Shown here piece by piece: positions 28,757-36,440 of a stretch of 64,000 bases of DNA; positions within the stretch are counted from its first letter, which is position 1, and each line of letters opens with the position of its first letter. The translations under genes were made by a program, and so were the position numbers. Location of the stretch: the NCBI RefSeq assembly GCF_000614125.1, contig NZ_BAKJ01000005.1, positions 103,676 through 167,675 on the forward strand, in the 5' to 3' direction. The notes under the pieces are model-generated. The model saw only the letters and a program-made list of their open reading frames with translations, did not search any database and was not told the DNA's origin. The DNA is from Bacteroides rodentium JCM 16496 (GTDB lineage Bacteria; Bacteroidota; Bacteroidia; Bacteroidales; Bacteroidaceae).

Positions 28757-30003
28757 TTATCCCATAGTCTGGCAACGGATAAGTACCTTTCTTTCGTCCG
28801 CCAGGGTAGTGGCAAAGAGATACGTATCTCCTCCTTCGGCCAGTTTCAGCCGTTTACGCAGTTCGGCAACGGTGGCGGGAAAGTTGCGTACAGTGAGGTT
28901 CGCCTTTTTCTCGGCAGCCAGCATCTCTTTCACTTCTTTCTTGCTGAAGCCGCAGGAGGAGGAGATTCGGAACTTGCGGCCGGGGAAGTCGGGAAGGAGG
29001 CTGTCCGAAGTGTAGAGGTGGCTGTTGGGATGCAGCTTTTCAACCTTATATAATAAGGAAAGGCTACGGAACGCTCCGGCTTTCAGCACGGAGGTATTCG
29101 GTTCGTAGAGGTATGATTTCAGTTGAGGGGTGTAGAGGCATGCGCACTCTTTCTCTTGCCTGCGGGTGAAGACGAGGGTTTGGGGAGCCGGGGCGGAGGT
29201 GAAGTTGACACAATGGATGGGGACGTCGTCTGTTGGCAGGGCTTCGCCTTGTCCCAGCAAGAGCAGCAGTTCCTTGCATTCGTTGCCGACAGAAACGATG
29301 TGTGCCTGGCGGACCTGTTTCAAATCGTTCATGGCAAGGGTGAGATCGAGCATGGGGGAGAGCTTTATCAGTACGTGCCGTGCCTTCTGGAGCAGCAGTT
29401 CTTCCAGGGCGGTACATCGGGTTCACAGTCGCCGATGGCTATGGCCTTTCCGCCGTGTCCGTCGCGGCGGGCAGGGTCTATGAAGATGCAGTCCACGGGT
29501 TCCATCTCTTGCAGATGGCGGACGCTGTCTGCGTGGCAGACGGAGATGTGGTTTAGACCGAGGACGGGGAAGTTGTGTGCGGCTATCTGGCAGAGGGCTT
29601 CCTGGCGCTCTACGTAAGTGGCATGGCTGAAGCGGGAGGAGAGAAAAGCGCAGTCGATACCGAAACCTCCGGTGAGGTCGGTAAAGGTGCCGGCTGATGC
29701 GGGGGTACTGTCCTGCGCGGGATGTTCTTGTTCTGTACGTAGCAGGTTAGCTATAATTTCCGCTTTATACTGTGCCGTTGCTTGGGAGGAGCATTGTTCC
29801 AGAGAAAGGTGGGCGGGGTAGAGGATGTCATCGTTCTCCGCCCATGCGGGTATCTTCTCTTTGGCAATCTGCCAGCCGGAAATCTGTGTGATGGCGGCGG
29901 GCATGTCTACCGAAGGGTAGCGGCGTGCCTGCAAGGCAAGGCTGCGCACGTCGTCGCGGCGATGCTCGCGGATGAAGCGGAGGGTGTCTTGGGATAAAGG
30001 CAT
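28757..30003 (-). CDS. SAM-dependent methyltransferase with THUMP-like C-terminal domain (one frameshift)
   Basis: About 415 residues after repair. The N-terminal half ends in a Rossmann-type SAM site (FTDLTGGFGIDCAFLSSRFSHATYVERQEALC) and VDCIFIDPARRD, where DPAR resembles the DPPR/NPP substrate motif of RNA base methyltransferases. The C-terminal half (KFRISSSCGFSKKEVKEMLAAEKKANLTVRNFPATVAELRKRLKL) matches the THUMP-like domain of a conserved Bacteroidetes family. The frame breaks near 29408: DVPP should continue LEELLLQKARHVLIKLSPMLDL, needing one base. Probably modifies RNA; the site is unknown. Confidence 0.8.
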
Positions 30004-30026
30004 GGCTTGGCTTATTTATTCTGATG

Positions 30027-30034
30027 CAAAGTTA
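30027..30034 (-). promoter_or_regulatory. -7 box (TAACTTTG) of the methyltransferase gene
   Basis: Exact TAnnTTTG match 24 bases before the start codon. Confidence 0.6.
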
Positions 30035-30097
30035 TCTCAAAAAGGGCAAAGTGGGGCATAAATTCGCAGCTTTCTGTCTGATTATTCTTCAGACACA

Positions 30098-30153
30098 GAT
30101 GACGCTGATAAAGCAGATTAAGAATATTAAAAATCTGCATCATCTACGTCATC
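30098..30153. repeat. Intergenic nested hairpin
   Basis: Outer arms GATGACG (30098-30104) and CGTCATC (30147-30153), inner arms GCAGATT (30113-30119) and AATCTGC (30132-30138). It resembles the hairpins at 1048-1186 and 33684-33750 in layout and wording. Confidence 0.6.
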
Positions 30154-30204
30154 CGCGTTAAAGCGATAGCAAATTTAAGTTTCCGGACAAGCTGGGGGTG
30201 AGAG

Positions 30205-30972
30205 TTAAGGGATGACCCGGTATCGCTCCTTTGCTGTCTGCCTGCTGACGCGGTTGAAGTGCCACCATTCGCTGGGTAGCGGGCGGAATCCGGCTTCTTT
30301 CATTACCTGCCGGAGCAGCAGCCGGTTTTCACGTTCTTGTTCCGTCAGCTTGCCTTGTGCCACGAGCACGGCTTCTTCTGTGATGTGGGCTTCCCTACCC
30401 AGATGGTCTACCGGGGTGCCCATGGGCAGAGGGGTTCCTGCGTCGTCGAGTATGCTGATGTCCACTGCCAATCCGTAGTTGTGCAGGCCGCCGCCGCGTG
30501 AGGGGTTGGAGACATAGATGTATTTGGAGGTTCCTTTCACTACGTCCCACATCTTCTGCTGTACGGACAAGGGGCGCGCTGCATCGTAGACGATGAGGCG
30601 GTAACCGGGGTGCTGCTCTTTCAGCAGGCGTTGTGCCCGTTTCAGGCTTTCCATGGCATCGGGGTGCAGATAGGCTTCTTTCAGGTCTTCGTACAATAGG
30701 GTTCCGGTGAAATTGTCGGCACGGGTGTACATCAGGTCAATGGCGATACTGCTGTCTGCTTCGGCAATATTGACGAAACCGAGAGAGTCCAGGTAGCGGG
30801 CTGTCCGGCTTTTGGCCGGAGCCGGAGGGACGGGTGCCGCTATGGTGTCGGCATACGGGATGGTGGCTTCCGTATCCGGGTCTTGTGTCTGCTTTGGCGC
30901 TTGTTTTCCGCTACAACCGCATAGTGAGCAGCCAAGCAGCAGATATAACAAGTAAAAGAAATATCGTTCCAT
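30205..30972 (-). CDS. D-Ala-D-Ala dipeptidase-like lipoprotein (M15D, VanX/DdpX type)
   Basis: About 255 residues. A cysteine-containing lipoprotein signal (LLGCSLCGCSGKQ) is followed by a proline-rich linker and the M15D catalytic domain: DLMYTRADNFTG, YDAARPLSVQQKMWD, SRGGGLHNYGLAVDISILD with the zinc-binding His and Asp, and EWWHFNR with the third zinc ligand and general base. It should hydrolyse D-alanyl-D-alanine in the periplasm during cell-wall recycling. Its start overlaps the end of the membrane-protease gene upstream, so they are probably co-transcribed. Not evidence of vancomycin resistance: no ligase or VanH partner is present. Confidence 0.9.
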   Translation of the reverse strand: MERYFFYLLYLLLGCSLCGCSGKQAPKQTQDPDTEATIPYADTIAAPVPPAPAKSRTARYLDSLGFVNIAEADSSIAIDLMYTRADNFTGTLLYEDLKEAYLHPDAMESLKRAQRLLKEQHPGYRLIVYDAARPLSVQQKMWDVVKGTSKYIYVSNPSRGGGLHNYGLAVDISILDDAGTPLPMGTPVDHLGREAHITEEAVLVAQGKLTEQERENRLLLRQVMKEAGFRPLPSEWWHFNRVSRQTAKERYRVIP

Positions 30973-30973
30973 C

Positions 30974-32125
30974 TTACAAGGCATTCTTGGCGGTAAGGAT
31001 TGATTTCATCAAGGCTATGTCCGAACTGACTTCTCCCTGCATCAGGTATTTGTTTTTCCGTTGGCAGGTGGCTTCGTAAATCTCCTTTGCCTTTGCTGTG
31101 TCCTTGTCCCGGTAGAGTGCCAGGGCGCAGAGCAGCCGCTGTTTGGAAGACGTCACATCCTTATATTGCCGGATGTAGGTATCCAGCTCATCGGTATATA
31201 ATTCTTCTGCCCGTGCGGTCCTCTTTGTCACCAATGCGGTGAAGAGCAGCTCGCAAGCGTTTTCCTTTATCAAAAGTCCGATGACTTCGCGCCTGTGGCT
31301 CATTATTTTCTCAAATGCATTGTAGGCGGCTTCCCATTCTTCGCAGTCGAGCAGGCGCGAGGCGCTCATCAAGGCTATGGTGACCTGCAGGGCATCTTTG
31401 TAGTTGATGTCTTCCGTTTGGCTGAACCATTCGGCAGGCATGTCCTTAGGACGCATGCCCTCTTGTATCAGTGCGTTGATGCGCAGCTGGGTGACCAATG
31501 CCTGCTTGCTCTTGCTGTCCTTGAGAAGCAGGCGCATGTTGTCGGCATCATTGCCGATACCGCCCATCTTCATGGGGATGCCGTTCATCCCTGCAAGGAG
31601 AATGCCAATCAGAGAGAGCATCAGAAGGAAGAATTTCAGCAGGTAAGGTAGTCCGTCTACGGTCAGCAGGGGGAGGAAGGCAAGGATGGCGGTCAGCAGG
31701 TTGGCAAGCACTCCACCCAGGTTGTACAAGGTGGTCGGGATATCTTCAAGAGGCCTTTCGGGTGGGGTAAGCAGGCATTGGCCTCCCGTTCCGGCAAGGC
31801 TGAAACGCTTGATGCATAATTTCCCGTCTTTCCGTATGAAGGTAAGGTTGAAGATGCGGAAGGAGACGAAGCGGTAGCCGGTTGCCAGTCCGCAGACAAG
31901 ATGCCCGCCTTCGTGCAGAAGCACTTGCAGGAAGATGGAGAACAGCAGAATCAGTATGGCTAACAAGGAAACTCCTACCGTCTCCAGCATGCCGGTTTCG
32001 GCAAACTTGCTGCATAAACCATCGAACGAGTCTCCCAAAACCAGGACTCTTACACCTATTACTCCTACAAAGCCGATGCATGCCCCGACCATGAATCCTC
32101 CGGCCAATTTAAAAACTTTCTTCAT
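30974..32125 (-). CDS. M50-like membrane metalloprotease with C-terminal helical domain
   Basis: About 383 residues from the ATG at 32125, which is preceded by a -7 box. Several membrane helices; one contains LHEGGHLVCGLATGY, the HExxH zinc motif of site-2 proteases and SpoIVFB-like M50 proteins. A second conserved region is NLGGVLANLLTAIL, resembling the N-x-x-G-P stretch. After a further hydrophobic pair (PYLLKFFLLMLSLIGILLAGMNGIPMK) the last ~180 residues are soluble, helical and repeat-like. It lacks a PDZ domain. Substrate unknown. It shares a transcription unit with the dipeptidase-like gene. Confidence 0.8.
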   Translation of the reverse strand: MKKVFKLAGGFMVGACIGFVGVIGVRVLVLGDSFDGLCSKFAETGMLETVGVSLLAILILLFSIFLQVLLHEGGHLVCGLATGYRFVSFRIFNLTFIRKDGKLCIKRFSLAGTGGQCLLTPPERPLEDIPTTLYNLGGVLANLLTAILAFLPLLTVDGLPYLLKFFLLMLSLIGILLAGMNGIPMKMGGIGNDADNMRLLLKDSKSKQALVTQLRINALIQEGMRPKDMPAEWFSQTEDINYKDALQVTIALMSASRLLDCEEWEAAYNAFEKIMSHRREVIGLLIKENACELLFTALVTKRTARAEELYTDELDTYIRQYKDVTSSKQRLLCALALYRDKDTAKAKEIYEATCQRKNKYLMQGEVSSDIALMKSILTAKNAL

Positions 32126-32154
32126 CCTGATATCTTGATAAATGTGTTTGCCGG

Positions 32155-32162
32155 CAAAGGTA
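32155..32162 (-). promoter_or_regulatory. -7 box (TACCTTTG) of the M50-like gene
   Basis: Exact match 30 bases before the ATG at 32125; supports that start over an upstream one at 32197. Confidence 0.6.
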
Positions 32163-32210
32163 AAGGATTTTATCTGAAATGCAACAACTTGCCCCATGTA
32201 TCATAAAAAG

Positions 32211-32239
32211 AAAGAGATTGTGGTTGCCACAACCTCTTT
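32211..32239. terminator. Hairpin terminator between the integrase remnant and the M50-like gene
   Basis: AAAGAG and TTGTGG-like arms pair with CCACAA and CTCTTT around a short loop, with A/T runs at both ends. Confidence 0.6.
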
Positions 32240-32264
32240 CCGTCACCTAAACCCACTACGCAGG

Positions 32265-32462
32265 CTACAGATAGGGAATTATAGTAATATAGATACCCGT
32301 AATGATGGTCGAAGTGATTACTCCTGAAATATTAGCACCCAGGGCATCTCCCAAGATGAAGGAATTGGGGTTGCCCTTGCTTACTATCCTTCTTAGCTTT
32401 ACGTTGTAAGTACCATCAGACCGTAGTCCGTCTTTCTTGATTTCTGCGTTGATTGTCAGCAT
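32265..32462 (-). pseudogene. Remnant of a tyrosine integrase (N-terminal arm-binding part only)
   Basis: Translation from the ATG at 32462 begins MLTINAEIKKDGLRSDGTYNVKLR, which is the start of the arm-type DNA-binding domain of Bacteroides phage-integrase-family proteins. After about 28 residues the match stops and an unrelated hydrophobic tail follows (ending GIYITIIPYL). No catalytic domain is present. It lies about 150 bases beyond the 3' end of a tRNA-Met gene, a usual integration site, so it is likely the scar of a lost element. Confidence 0.65.
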
Positions 32463-32569
32463 ATTAATCCTTTTGTTTATCGGTAAACAAGCGGTAAACA
32501 AATGCTGCAAAAGATAGGTAATTCTGTTAGTTTGAGCCAACCTCCACCCATAACGAAAGACAAAAAGAA

Positions 32570-32605
32570 AAGCGTTAACTGCTTGATTTCTTGCAATTAA
32601 CGCTT
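32570..32605 (-). terminator. Terminator of the tRNA gene
   Basis: AAGCGTTAA (32570-32578) pairs perfectly with TTAACGCTT (32597-32605). On the minus strand it is followed by TTTTCTTTTTG, just after the tRNA 3' end. Confidence 0.8.
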
Positions 32606-32615
32606 ATTTTCTTTG

Positions 32616-32689
32616 TGGACCAGCCTGGGCTTGAACCAGGGACCTCCAGATTATGAGTCTGTTGCTCTAACCAACTGAGCTACAAGTCC
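32616..32689 (-). tRNA. tRNA-Met (anticodon CAT)
   Basis: The minus strand folds as a tRNA of 74 bases without encoded CCA: acceptor GGACTTG, D arm GCTCAGTTGGTTAGAGC, anticodon stem CAGAC with loop holding CAT, T arm with GGTTCAAG. The acceptor 3' side ends TGGTCCA. The anticodon could also be read as tRNA-Ile2 if the C is modified; Met is the simpler call. It has its own -7 box and terminator. Confidence 0.9.
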
Positions 32690-32716
32690 GATGCATCCTT
32701 GCTTGGATAGCGGGGA

Positions 32717-32724
32717 CAAAAGTA
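32717..32724 (-). promoter_or_regulatory. -7 box (TACTTTTG) of the tRNA gene
   Basis: Match to TAnnTTTG, 28 bases before the mature tRNA 5' end. Confidence 0.6.
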
Positions 32725-32781
32725 GCATTTTCTATTGAAATATGCAAGACTTTTGGATAAAATTCCTTATAACCTTTGTCC

Positions 32782-33093
32782 TTAGAACTTATAAGTCCGT
32801 TTTGGATTCTTGGGAAACCAGCCTTTTTTCACTCGTTCTTCCTGCTCGAATATCTCCTTGATGGTCCAGAACGAGGAAAATGCAAAGACGCCCAAAAGGG
32901 AGGCTATCATGATGTTCTCCGTATAAAGGGAGGCAATGATGCCGCCGATGCCGAGTAAAAGGAAAATCCACCAGCACTTGGTGCCCCAATAATATTCGGC
33001 TTTCACAACTATGGGGTGAAACAAGCCGATGATGAGGAATGTGCAGATACCTATGACAAGGCCCGACAGATGATATTCGTTCAAGAAATCCAT
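32782..33093 (-). CDS. DUF4491 family membrane protein
   Basis: 103 residues with three hydrophobic segments: GLVIGICTFLIIGLFHPIVVK, WWIFLLLGIGGIIASLY and IMIASLLGVFAFSSFW. The C-terminal motif EIFEQEERVKKGWFPKNPKR is the recognisable signature of the family. Inner-membrane location is likely; function unknown. It is 9 bases after the Lrp-type regulator gene and probably in one operon with it. Confidence 0.85.
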   Translation of the reverse strand: MDFLNEYHLSGLVIGICTFLIIGLFHPIVVKAEYYWGTKCWWIFLLLGIGGIIASLYTENIMIASLLGVFAFSSFWTIKEIFEQEERVKKGWFPKNPKRTYKF

Positions 33094-33102
33094 TGTTGTT
33101 CG

Positions 33103-33567
33103 TTATTTCTCGGGGCAAATAGGAATCTCCTTCTTGATGCTCTGTTCCAGGGAAATCAAAGTCTCGGTAGCGGTTACGCCAGGAATCTCCTGCATCTTGT
33201 TGTTCAGCAAGTCCATCAGATGCTCGTTGTCACGGGCATATACCTTGGTCAGCATGGTGTACGGACCAGTGGTGAAGTGGCATTCTACGATTTCGGGAAT
33301 CTTGCCCAGCTCGGCAACTACCGTCTTATACATGGAGCCCTTTTCCAGCTTGATTCCTACGTAAGTGCAGGTTCTGTATCCAAGGGACTTGGGATTTACA
33401 TGATAGCCTGAGCCAACAATAACGCCAAGGTCAATCAGGCGCTGTACACGTTGATGGATGGCAGCACGTGACACGCCACATTCAGCAGCTACGTCCTTGA
33501 AAGGGATACGGGCATTTTGGGAAATGATTTCCAGAATCTGCCGGTCAAGATTGTCTATTTTTTCCAT
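33103..33567 (-). CDS. Lrp/AsnC-family transcriptional regulator
   Basis: 154 residues, the normal length. N-terminal winged helix (LDRQILEIISQNARIPFKDVAAECGVSRAAIHQRVQRLIDLGVI) and C-terminal RAM ligand-binding domain (IVECHFTTGPYTMLTKVYARDNEHLMDLL, IPGVTATETLISL). These proteins sense amino acids and form DNA-wrapping multimers. The AAIHQRVQRL recognition helix fits Bacteroidetes members. Targets cannot be read from the sequence. Confidence 0.92.
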   Translation of the reverse strand: MEKIDNLDRQILEIISQNARIPFKDVAAECGVSRAAIHQRVQRLIDLGVIVGSGYHVNPKSLGYRTCTYVGIKLEKGSMYKTVVAELGKIPEIVECHFTTGPYTMLTKVYARDNEHLMDLLNNKMQEIPGVTATETLISLEQSIKKEIPICPEK

Positions 33568-33609
33568 AATAGTAAATAAGTAAAGTTCTTGTTGTTATCA
33601 AATAGTAAG

Positions 33610-33617
33610 CAAATATA
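33610..33617 (-). promoter_or_regulatory. -7 box (TATATTTG) of the Lrp-type gene
   Basis: Exact match 43 bases before the start codon. Confidence 0.6.
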
Positions 33618-33683
33618 GGACTTTATTTTAATTTATCTATAAAAAGGGACAGAAAAATGAATAAAAGTGAGGGGTAACGATAA

Positions 33684-33750
33684 GGCGCGGATTACGCGGA
33701 ATACACGGATTTAGTTTACCAAATCCGCGTTATTCCTCGTAATCCGCGCC
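33684..33750. repeat. Long intergenic hairpin with GCGGATTACG arms
   Basis: GGCGCGGATTACG with GGAATA and GGATTT on the left arm is mirrored by AAATCC, TATTCC and CGTAATCCGCGCC on the right arm, with a short AT loop. It lies between the FKBP and Lrp-type genes and is the strongest of three similar hairpins in the window. Confidence 0.75.
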
Positions 33751-33797
33751 TGAAAGAAGTATCAAGAGGGTTTTGCCCCTCTCTTCGGATTGTTACA

Positions 33798-34664
33798 TTA
33801 CTTCTCGATACCCAGCAGTTCCACTTCGAATATCAAAGTAGAGAACGGCTTGATTTGGCTACCGGTTTCTCTTGAACCGTATGCCAGGTCGTAGGGGATA
33901 TAGAGTTCCCACTTAGAGCCGACGGGCATCATGGTGAGGGCCTCTGTCCAGCCTTTGATTACCTGGTTGGCACGGAAAGTAGCAGGTTCGTTGCGCTTGT
34001 AAGAGCTATCGAATTCTGTTCCGTCAATCAGCGTACCTTTGTAGTTTACTTTCACCTTGCTGCTGTCGGCAGGAACGGCACCGTTACCCTTGGTGATGAT
34101 TTTGTATTGCAGACCGCTCGGGGTAGTTACTACACCTTCTTTAGCCTTGTTCTCAGCCAGGAACTTCTCACCGGCAGCTTTGTTGTCGGCATACTTTTCT
34201 GCGGTTGCTTTTTCTTTGATGGCATCCATCTGAGTGCGCATGTAATCTTGAGCTTTCATCATGTCCATAGCACCGCCCTTGCCGATGACACCTGCTACGA
34301 AACCTGCCAGCAGATTTTCGCGGCTGATGCTCTGTGTAGAGTCGTTGCCGAAGATTTGTTGGTTGAAGCCTTCCACCCATTGCTTGCTGACCATCTGGCC
34401 TACTTGCAGACCGGCCATGTAAGCCACGTCTTTCTTATCGATTTTGGCTGCGCCTTCGTTGAAACCTTTTAGGAATTCTGACATCTGGGTTGAGTCAATG
34501 CCTTGTTGTGCAAGATACTGGTCCAAACCTTCTGTACGCGCCATACCGATGGCGTAAGATAATGAGTCGATGTCCGTTTTCAAATCAGCTTTCGGACTTT
34601 GAGCAGTACAAGATGCCATACCGGCAGCTACTGCAAGAGCCATGAGAAATGTTACTTTTTTCAT
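33798..34664 (-). CDS. FKBP-type peptidyl-prolyl isomerase, lipoprotein (Mip/FkpA-like)
   Basis: 288 residues. Lipobox AAGMASC, then an N-terminal dimerisation domain (SLSYAIGMARTEGLDQYLAQQGID, FLKGFNEGAAK). A long helix (YMRTQMDAIKEKATAEKYADNKAAGEKFLAENKAKEGV) leads to the FKBP domain with active-site residues in YKGTLIDGTEFDSSYKRNEPATF, QVIKGWTEALTMMPVGSKWELYIP and LAYGSRETG. It folds periplasmic or outer-membrane proteins. It is 18 bases after a second FKBP gene, probably a tandem duplication in one operon. Confidence 0.93.
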   Translation of the reverse strand: MKKVTFLMALAVAAGMASCTAQSPKADLKTDIDSLSYAIGMARTEGLDQYLAQQGIDSTQMSEFLKGFNEGAAKIDKKDVAYMAGLQVGQMVSKQWVEGFNQQIFGNDSTQSISRENLLAGFVAGVIGKGGAMDMMKAQDYMRTQMDAIKEKATAEKYADNKAAGEKFLAENKAKEGVVTTPSGLQYKIITKGNGAVPADSSKVKVNYKGTLIDGTEFDSSYKRNEPATFRANQVIKGWTEALTMMPVGSKWELYIPYDLAYGSRETGSQIKPFSTLIFEVELLGIEK

Positions 34665-34682
34665 TTTGCTTTTACTTGTTGT

Positions 34683-35276
34683 TTATTTAGATAAAATTTT
34701 CTGTAATTCGACTTCGAATACGAGCGTGCTGTGGGGGGGAATCATCTCGCCGGCACCCTGCGCTCCGTATGCCAGGTCGCTGGGGATGTAGAGTTTCCAC
34801 TTGGCACCTTCGGGCATAAGCTGAAGGGCTTCCACCCAACCGGGTATCACTTGGTTTACACCGAACGTGGCAGGCTGGCCGCGCTTGATGGAGCTGTCGA
34901 ACAGCGTTCCGTCAATCAGTGTGCCTTCGTAGTGGCATTGCACCTGGTCGGTTGCTTTGGCATAGTGACCGACGTTTCCTTCTGTGATAACTTCGTATTG
35001 AAGTCCGCTGGGAAGCGTAACAACTCCCTCGCGTTTTTTGTTCTCTTCCAGGAACTTTTTGCCGGCTTCTATGTTTGCTGCGTTCATCTTCTCCTCCAGT
35101 TCGGCGAAGTACTTGTTGACGATGTCACGGGCTTCTGTATGGCTGATTGCCGTCTGGTTGCCCTCCAAAACGTCTTTGATTGCTTGTGCAAAGTCATCTA
35201 CTGCAATGCCTTTGGCACCCATGCTTAAAAGATTCTGACCTATTCCAAGGCCGATAGCATAACTGAATTTGTCCAT
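34683..35276 (-). CDS. FKBP-type peptidyl-prolyl isomerase (FklB-like)
   Basis: 197 residues with no signal peptide, so the cytoplasm is likely. The same layout as its neighbour: N-terminal dimer domain (FSYAIGLGIGQNLLSMGAKGI), linking helix, FKBP domain (YEGTLIDGTLFDSSIKRGQPATF, QVIPGWVEALQLMPEGAKWKLYIPSDLAYG). It is the promoter-proximal gene of the pair, with a -7 box at 35324-35331. Confidence 0.92.
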   Translation of the reverse strand: MDKFSYAIGLGIGQNLLSMGAKGIAVDDFAQAIKDVLEGNQTAISHTEARDIVNKYFAELEEKMNAANIEAGKKFLEENKKREGVVTLPSGLQYEVITEGNVGHYAKATDQVQCHYEGTLIDGTLFDSSIKRGQPATFGVNQVIPGWVEALQLMPEGAKWKLYIPSDLAYGAQGAGEMIPPHSTLVFEVELQKILSK

Positions 35277-35323
35277 AAGATTCTTTTGTTGACGACCGGA
35301 TTGGTTTCTTTTCCAGTCTATTG

Positions 35324-35331
35324 CAAATTTA
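35324..35331 (-). promoter_or_regulatory. -7 box (TAAATTTG) of the FKBP pair
   Basis: TAnnTTTG match 48 bases before the start codon. Confidence 0.55.
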
Positions 35332-35420
35332 CGAATGGCAAAAGTACGTCTTTTATTTGAATGATAAGGCTTTTAAGTATTTAATTTTTCTTATTTATAT
35401 CACAACTTGAACATTCTTCT

Positions 35421-35428
35421 TATATTTG
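35421..35428 (+). promoter_or_regulatory. -7 box (TATATTTG) of cobB
   Basis: Exact match, 31 bases before the ATG at 35459. It overlaps an alternative ATG at 35426, which argues for the later start. Confidence 0.65.
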
Positions 35429-35458
35429 TCTTACTTTAATAAAGGAAAGGAGCAGAAA

Positions 35459-36175
35459 ATGAAGAACTTGGTCATATTGTCGGGTGCCGGTATGAGCGCC
35501 GAGAGCGGCATCAGCACATTCCGTGATGCGGGCGGACTGTGGGACAAATATCCGGTGGAGCAGGTGGCAACTCCCGAGGGGTATGCACGTAATCCGGAAC
35601 TGGTCATTAATTTCTATAACGAACGTCGCAAGCAGTTGCTCGATGTGGTGCCGAATGCCGGGCATCTGGGCGTTGCCGACCTGGAGGGGGATTTCAATGT
35701 AACGGTCGTCACCCAAAACGTAGATAATCTGCACGAGCGTGCCGGCAGCACGCACGTGATACACTTGCACGGAGAACTGACGAAGGTTTGTTCCAGCCGC
35801 GACCCTTATAATCCGCATTTCGTCAAGGAACTGGCGCCGGAGGAATATGAAGTAAAGTTGGGCGACAAGGCGGGCGACGGCACGCAACTCCGCCCGTTCA
35901 TCGTGTGGTTTGGCGAGTCGGTGCCGGAGATTGAGACTGCCATCCGGTATGTGGAGCAGGCAGACATCTTCGTCATCATCGGCACCAGCCTGAACGTTTA
36001 TCCCGCTGCGGGACTGCTGAACTACGTGCCCCGTGCCGCCGAAGTGTATCTGATAGACCCTAAGCCGGTGGACACGCACGTCATGCGTCCGATACATGTC
36101 ATTCAAAAGGGAGCTTCGGAAGGGGTAAAAGAGTTGAAGGTGCTGCTTGCAGCTACCCAGCCTCCTTTGCCTTAG
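35459..36175 (+). CDS. cobB: NAD-dependent sirtuin deacylase CobB
   Basis: About 238 residues. It removes acyl groups from protein lysines using NAD. Motifs: GAGMSAESGISTFRDAGGLW for NAD binding, TQNVDNLHERAG, catalytic His in HLHGEL, GTSLNVYPAAGL. The usual zinc cysteines are not visible around VCSSRDPYN. The pair Tyr-x-x-Arg in FYNERRKQL matches the residues that give SIRT5-type (class III) sirtuins preference for succinyl/malonyl lysine, so desuccinylase activity is likely. Stands alone with its own promoter, convergent with a glycosyltransferase gene. Confidence 0.92.
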   Translation: MKNLVILSGAGMSAESGISTFRDAGGLWDKYPVEQVATPEGYARNPELVINFYNERRKQLLDVVPNAGHLGVADLEGDFNVTVVTQNVDNLHERAGSTHVIHLHGELTKVCSSRDPYNPHFVKELAPEEYEVKLGDKAGDGTQLRPFIVWFGESVPEIETAIRYVEQADIFVIIGTSLNVYPAAGLLNYVPRAAEVYLIDPKPVDTHVMRPIHVIQKGASEGVKELKVLLAATQPPLP

Positions 36176-36238
36176 GACTTAATCTCCTACGTCTTAGGAC
36201 TTAGCCCCTCACGGTATAGGACTTAATATGCAGAACAT
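36173..36238. repeat. Array D1: three 22-bp units beginning TAGGACTTA
   Basis: TAGGACTTA starts at 36173, 36195 and 36217, an exact 22-base step. The first unit begins in the cobB stop codon (TAG), so the array abuts the gene. Unlike the other arrays, no inverted symmetry is obvious in the unit. Confidence 0.75.
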
Positions 36239-36338
36239 CCGGATGTCTTTCTCCAAAACACCCGGATGTTTTACCCCAAAACATGGGGATGTTTTGCCCC
36301 ATTACATCCGGATGTTTTAGGTGAAAACATGGGGATGT
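36235..36338. repeat. Array D2: five 23-bp units with ACATCCGGATGT-type palindromes
   Basis: Units start at 36235, 36258, 36281, 36304 and 36327, an exact 23-base step. Cores are ACATCCGGATGT (units 1 and 4), ACACCCGGATGT (2) and ACATGGGGATGT (3 and 5), several flanked by AAA...TTT that lengthen the palindrome. It follows array D1 directly. Confidence 0.88.
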
Positions 36339-36384
36339 TTTGGGTACTCACTCCTATACTGTAGGGAGCTGGGTATAGGGGAGA

Positions 36385-36412
36385 TTCCCGCAAGGTATAG
36401 GTCTTGCGGGAA
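36385..36412. terminator. Hairpin between convergent cobB and glycosyltransferase genes
   Basis: TTCCCGCAAG (36385-36394) pairs perfectly with CTTGCGGGAA (36403-36412) around an 8-base loop. No long T run, so termination is likely but not certain. Confidence 0.65.
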
Positions 36413-36440
36413 CAAAGTATATTTGTCCTTGAAATTTGTG

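Noticed and set aside
30205..30972. Vancomycin-resistance gene vanX
   Set aside because: Only the dipeptidase is present, as a lipoprotein. There is no D-Ala-D-Lac ligase, dehydrogenase or VanRS, so cell-wall recycling is the better reading.
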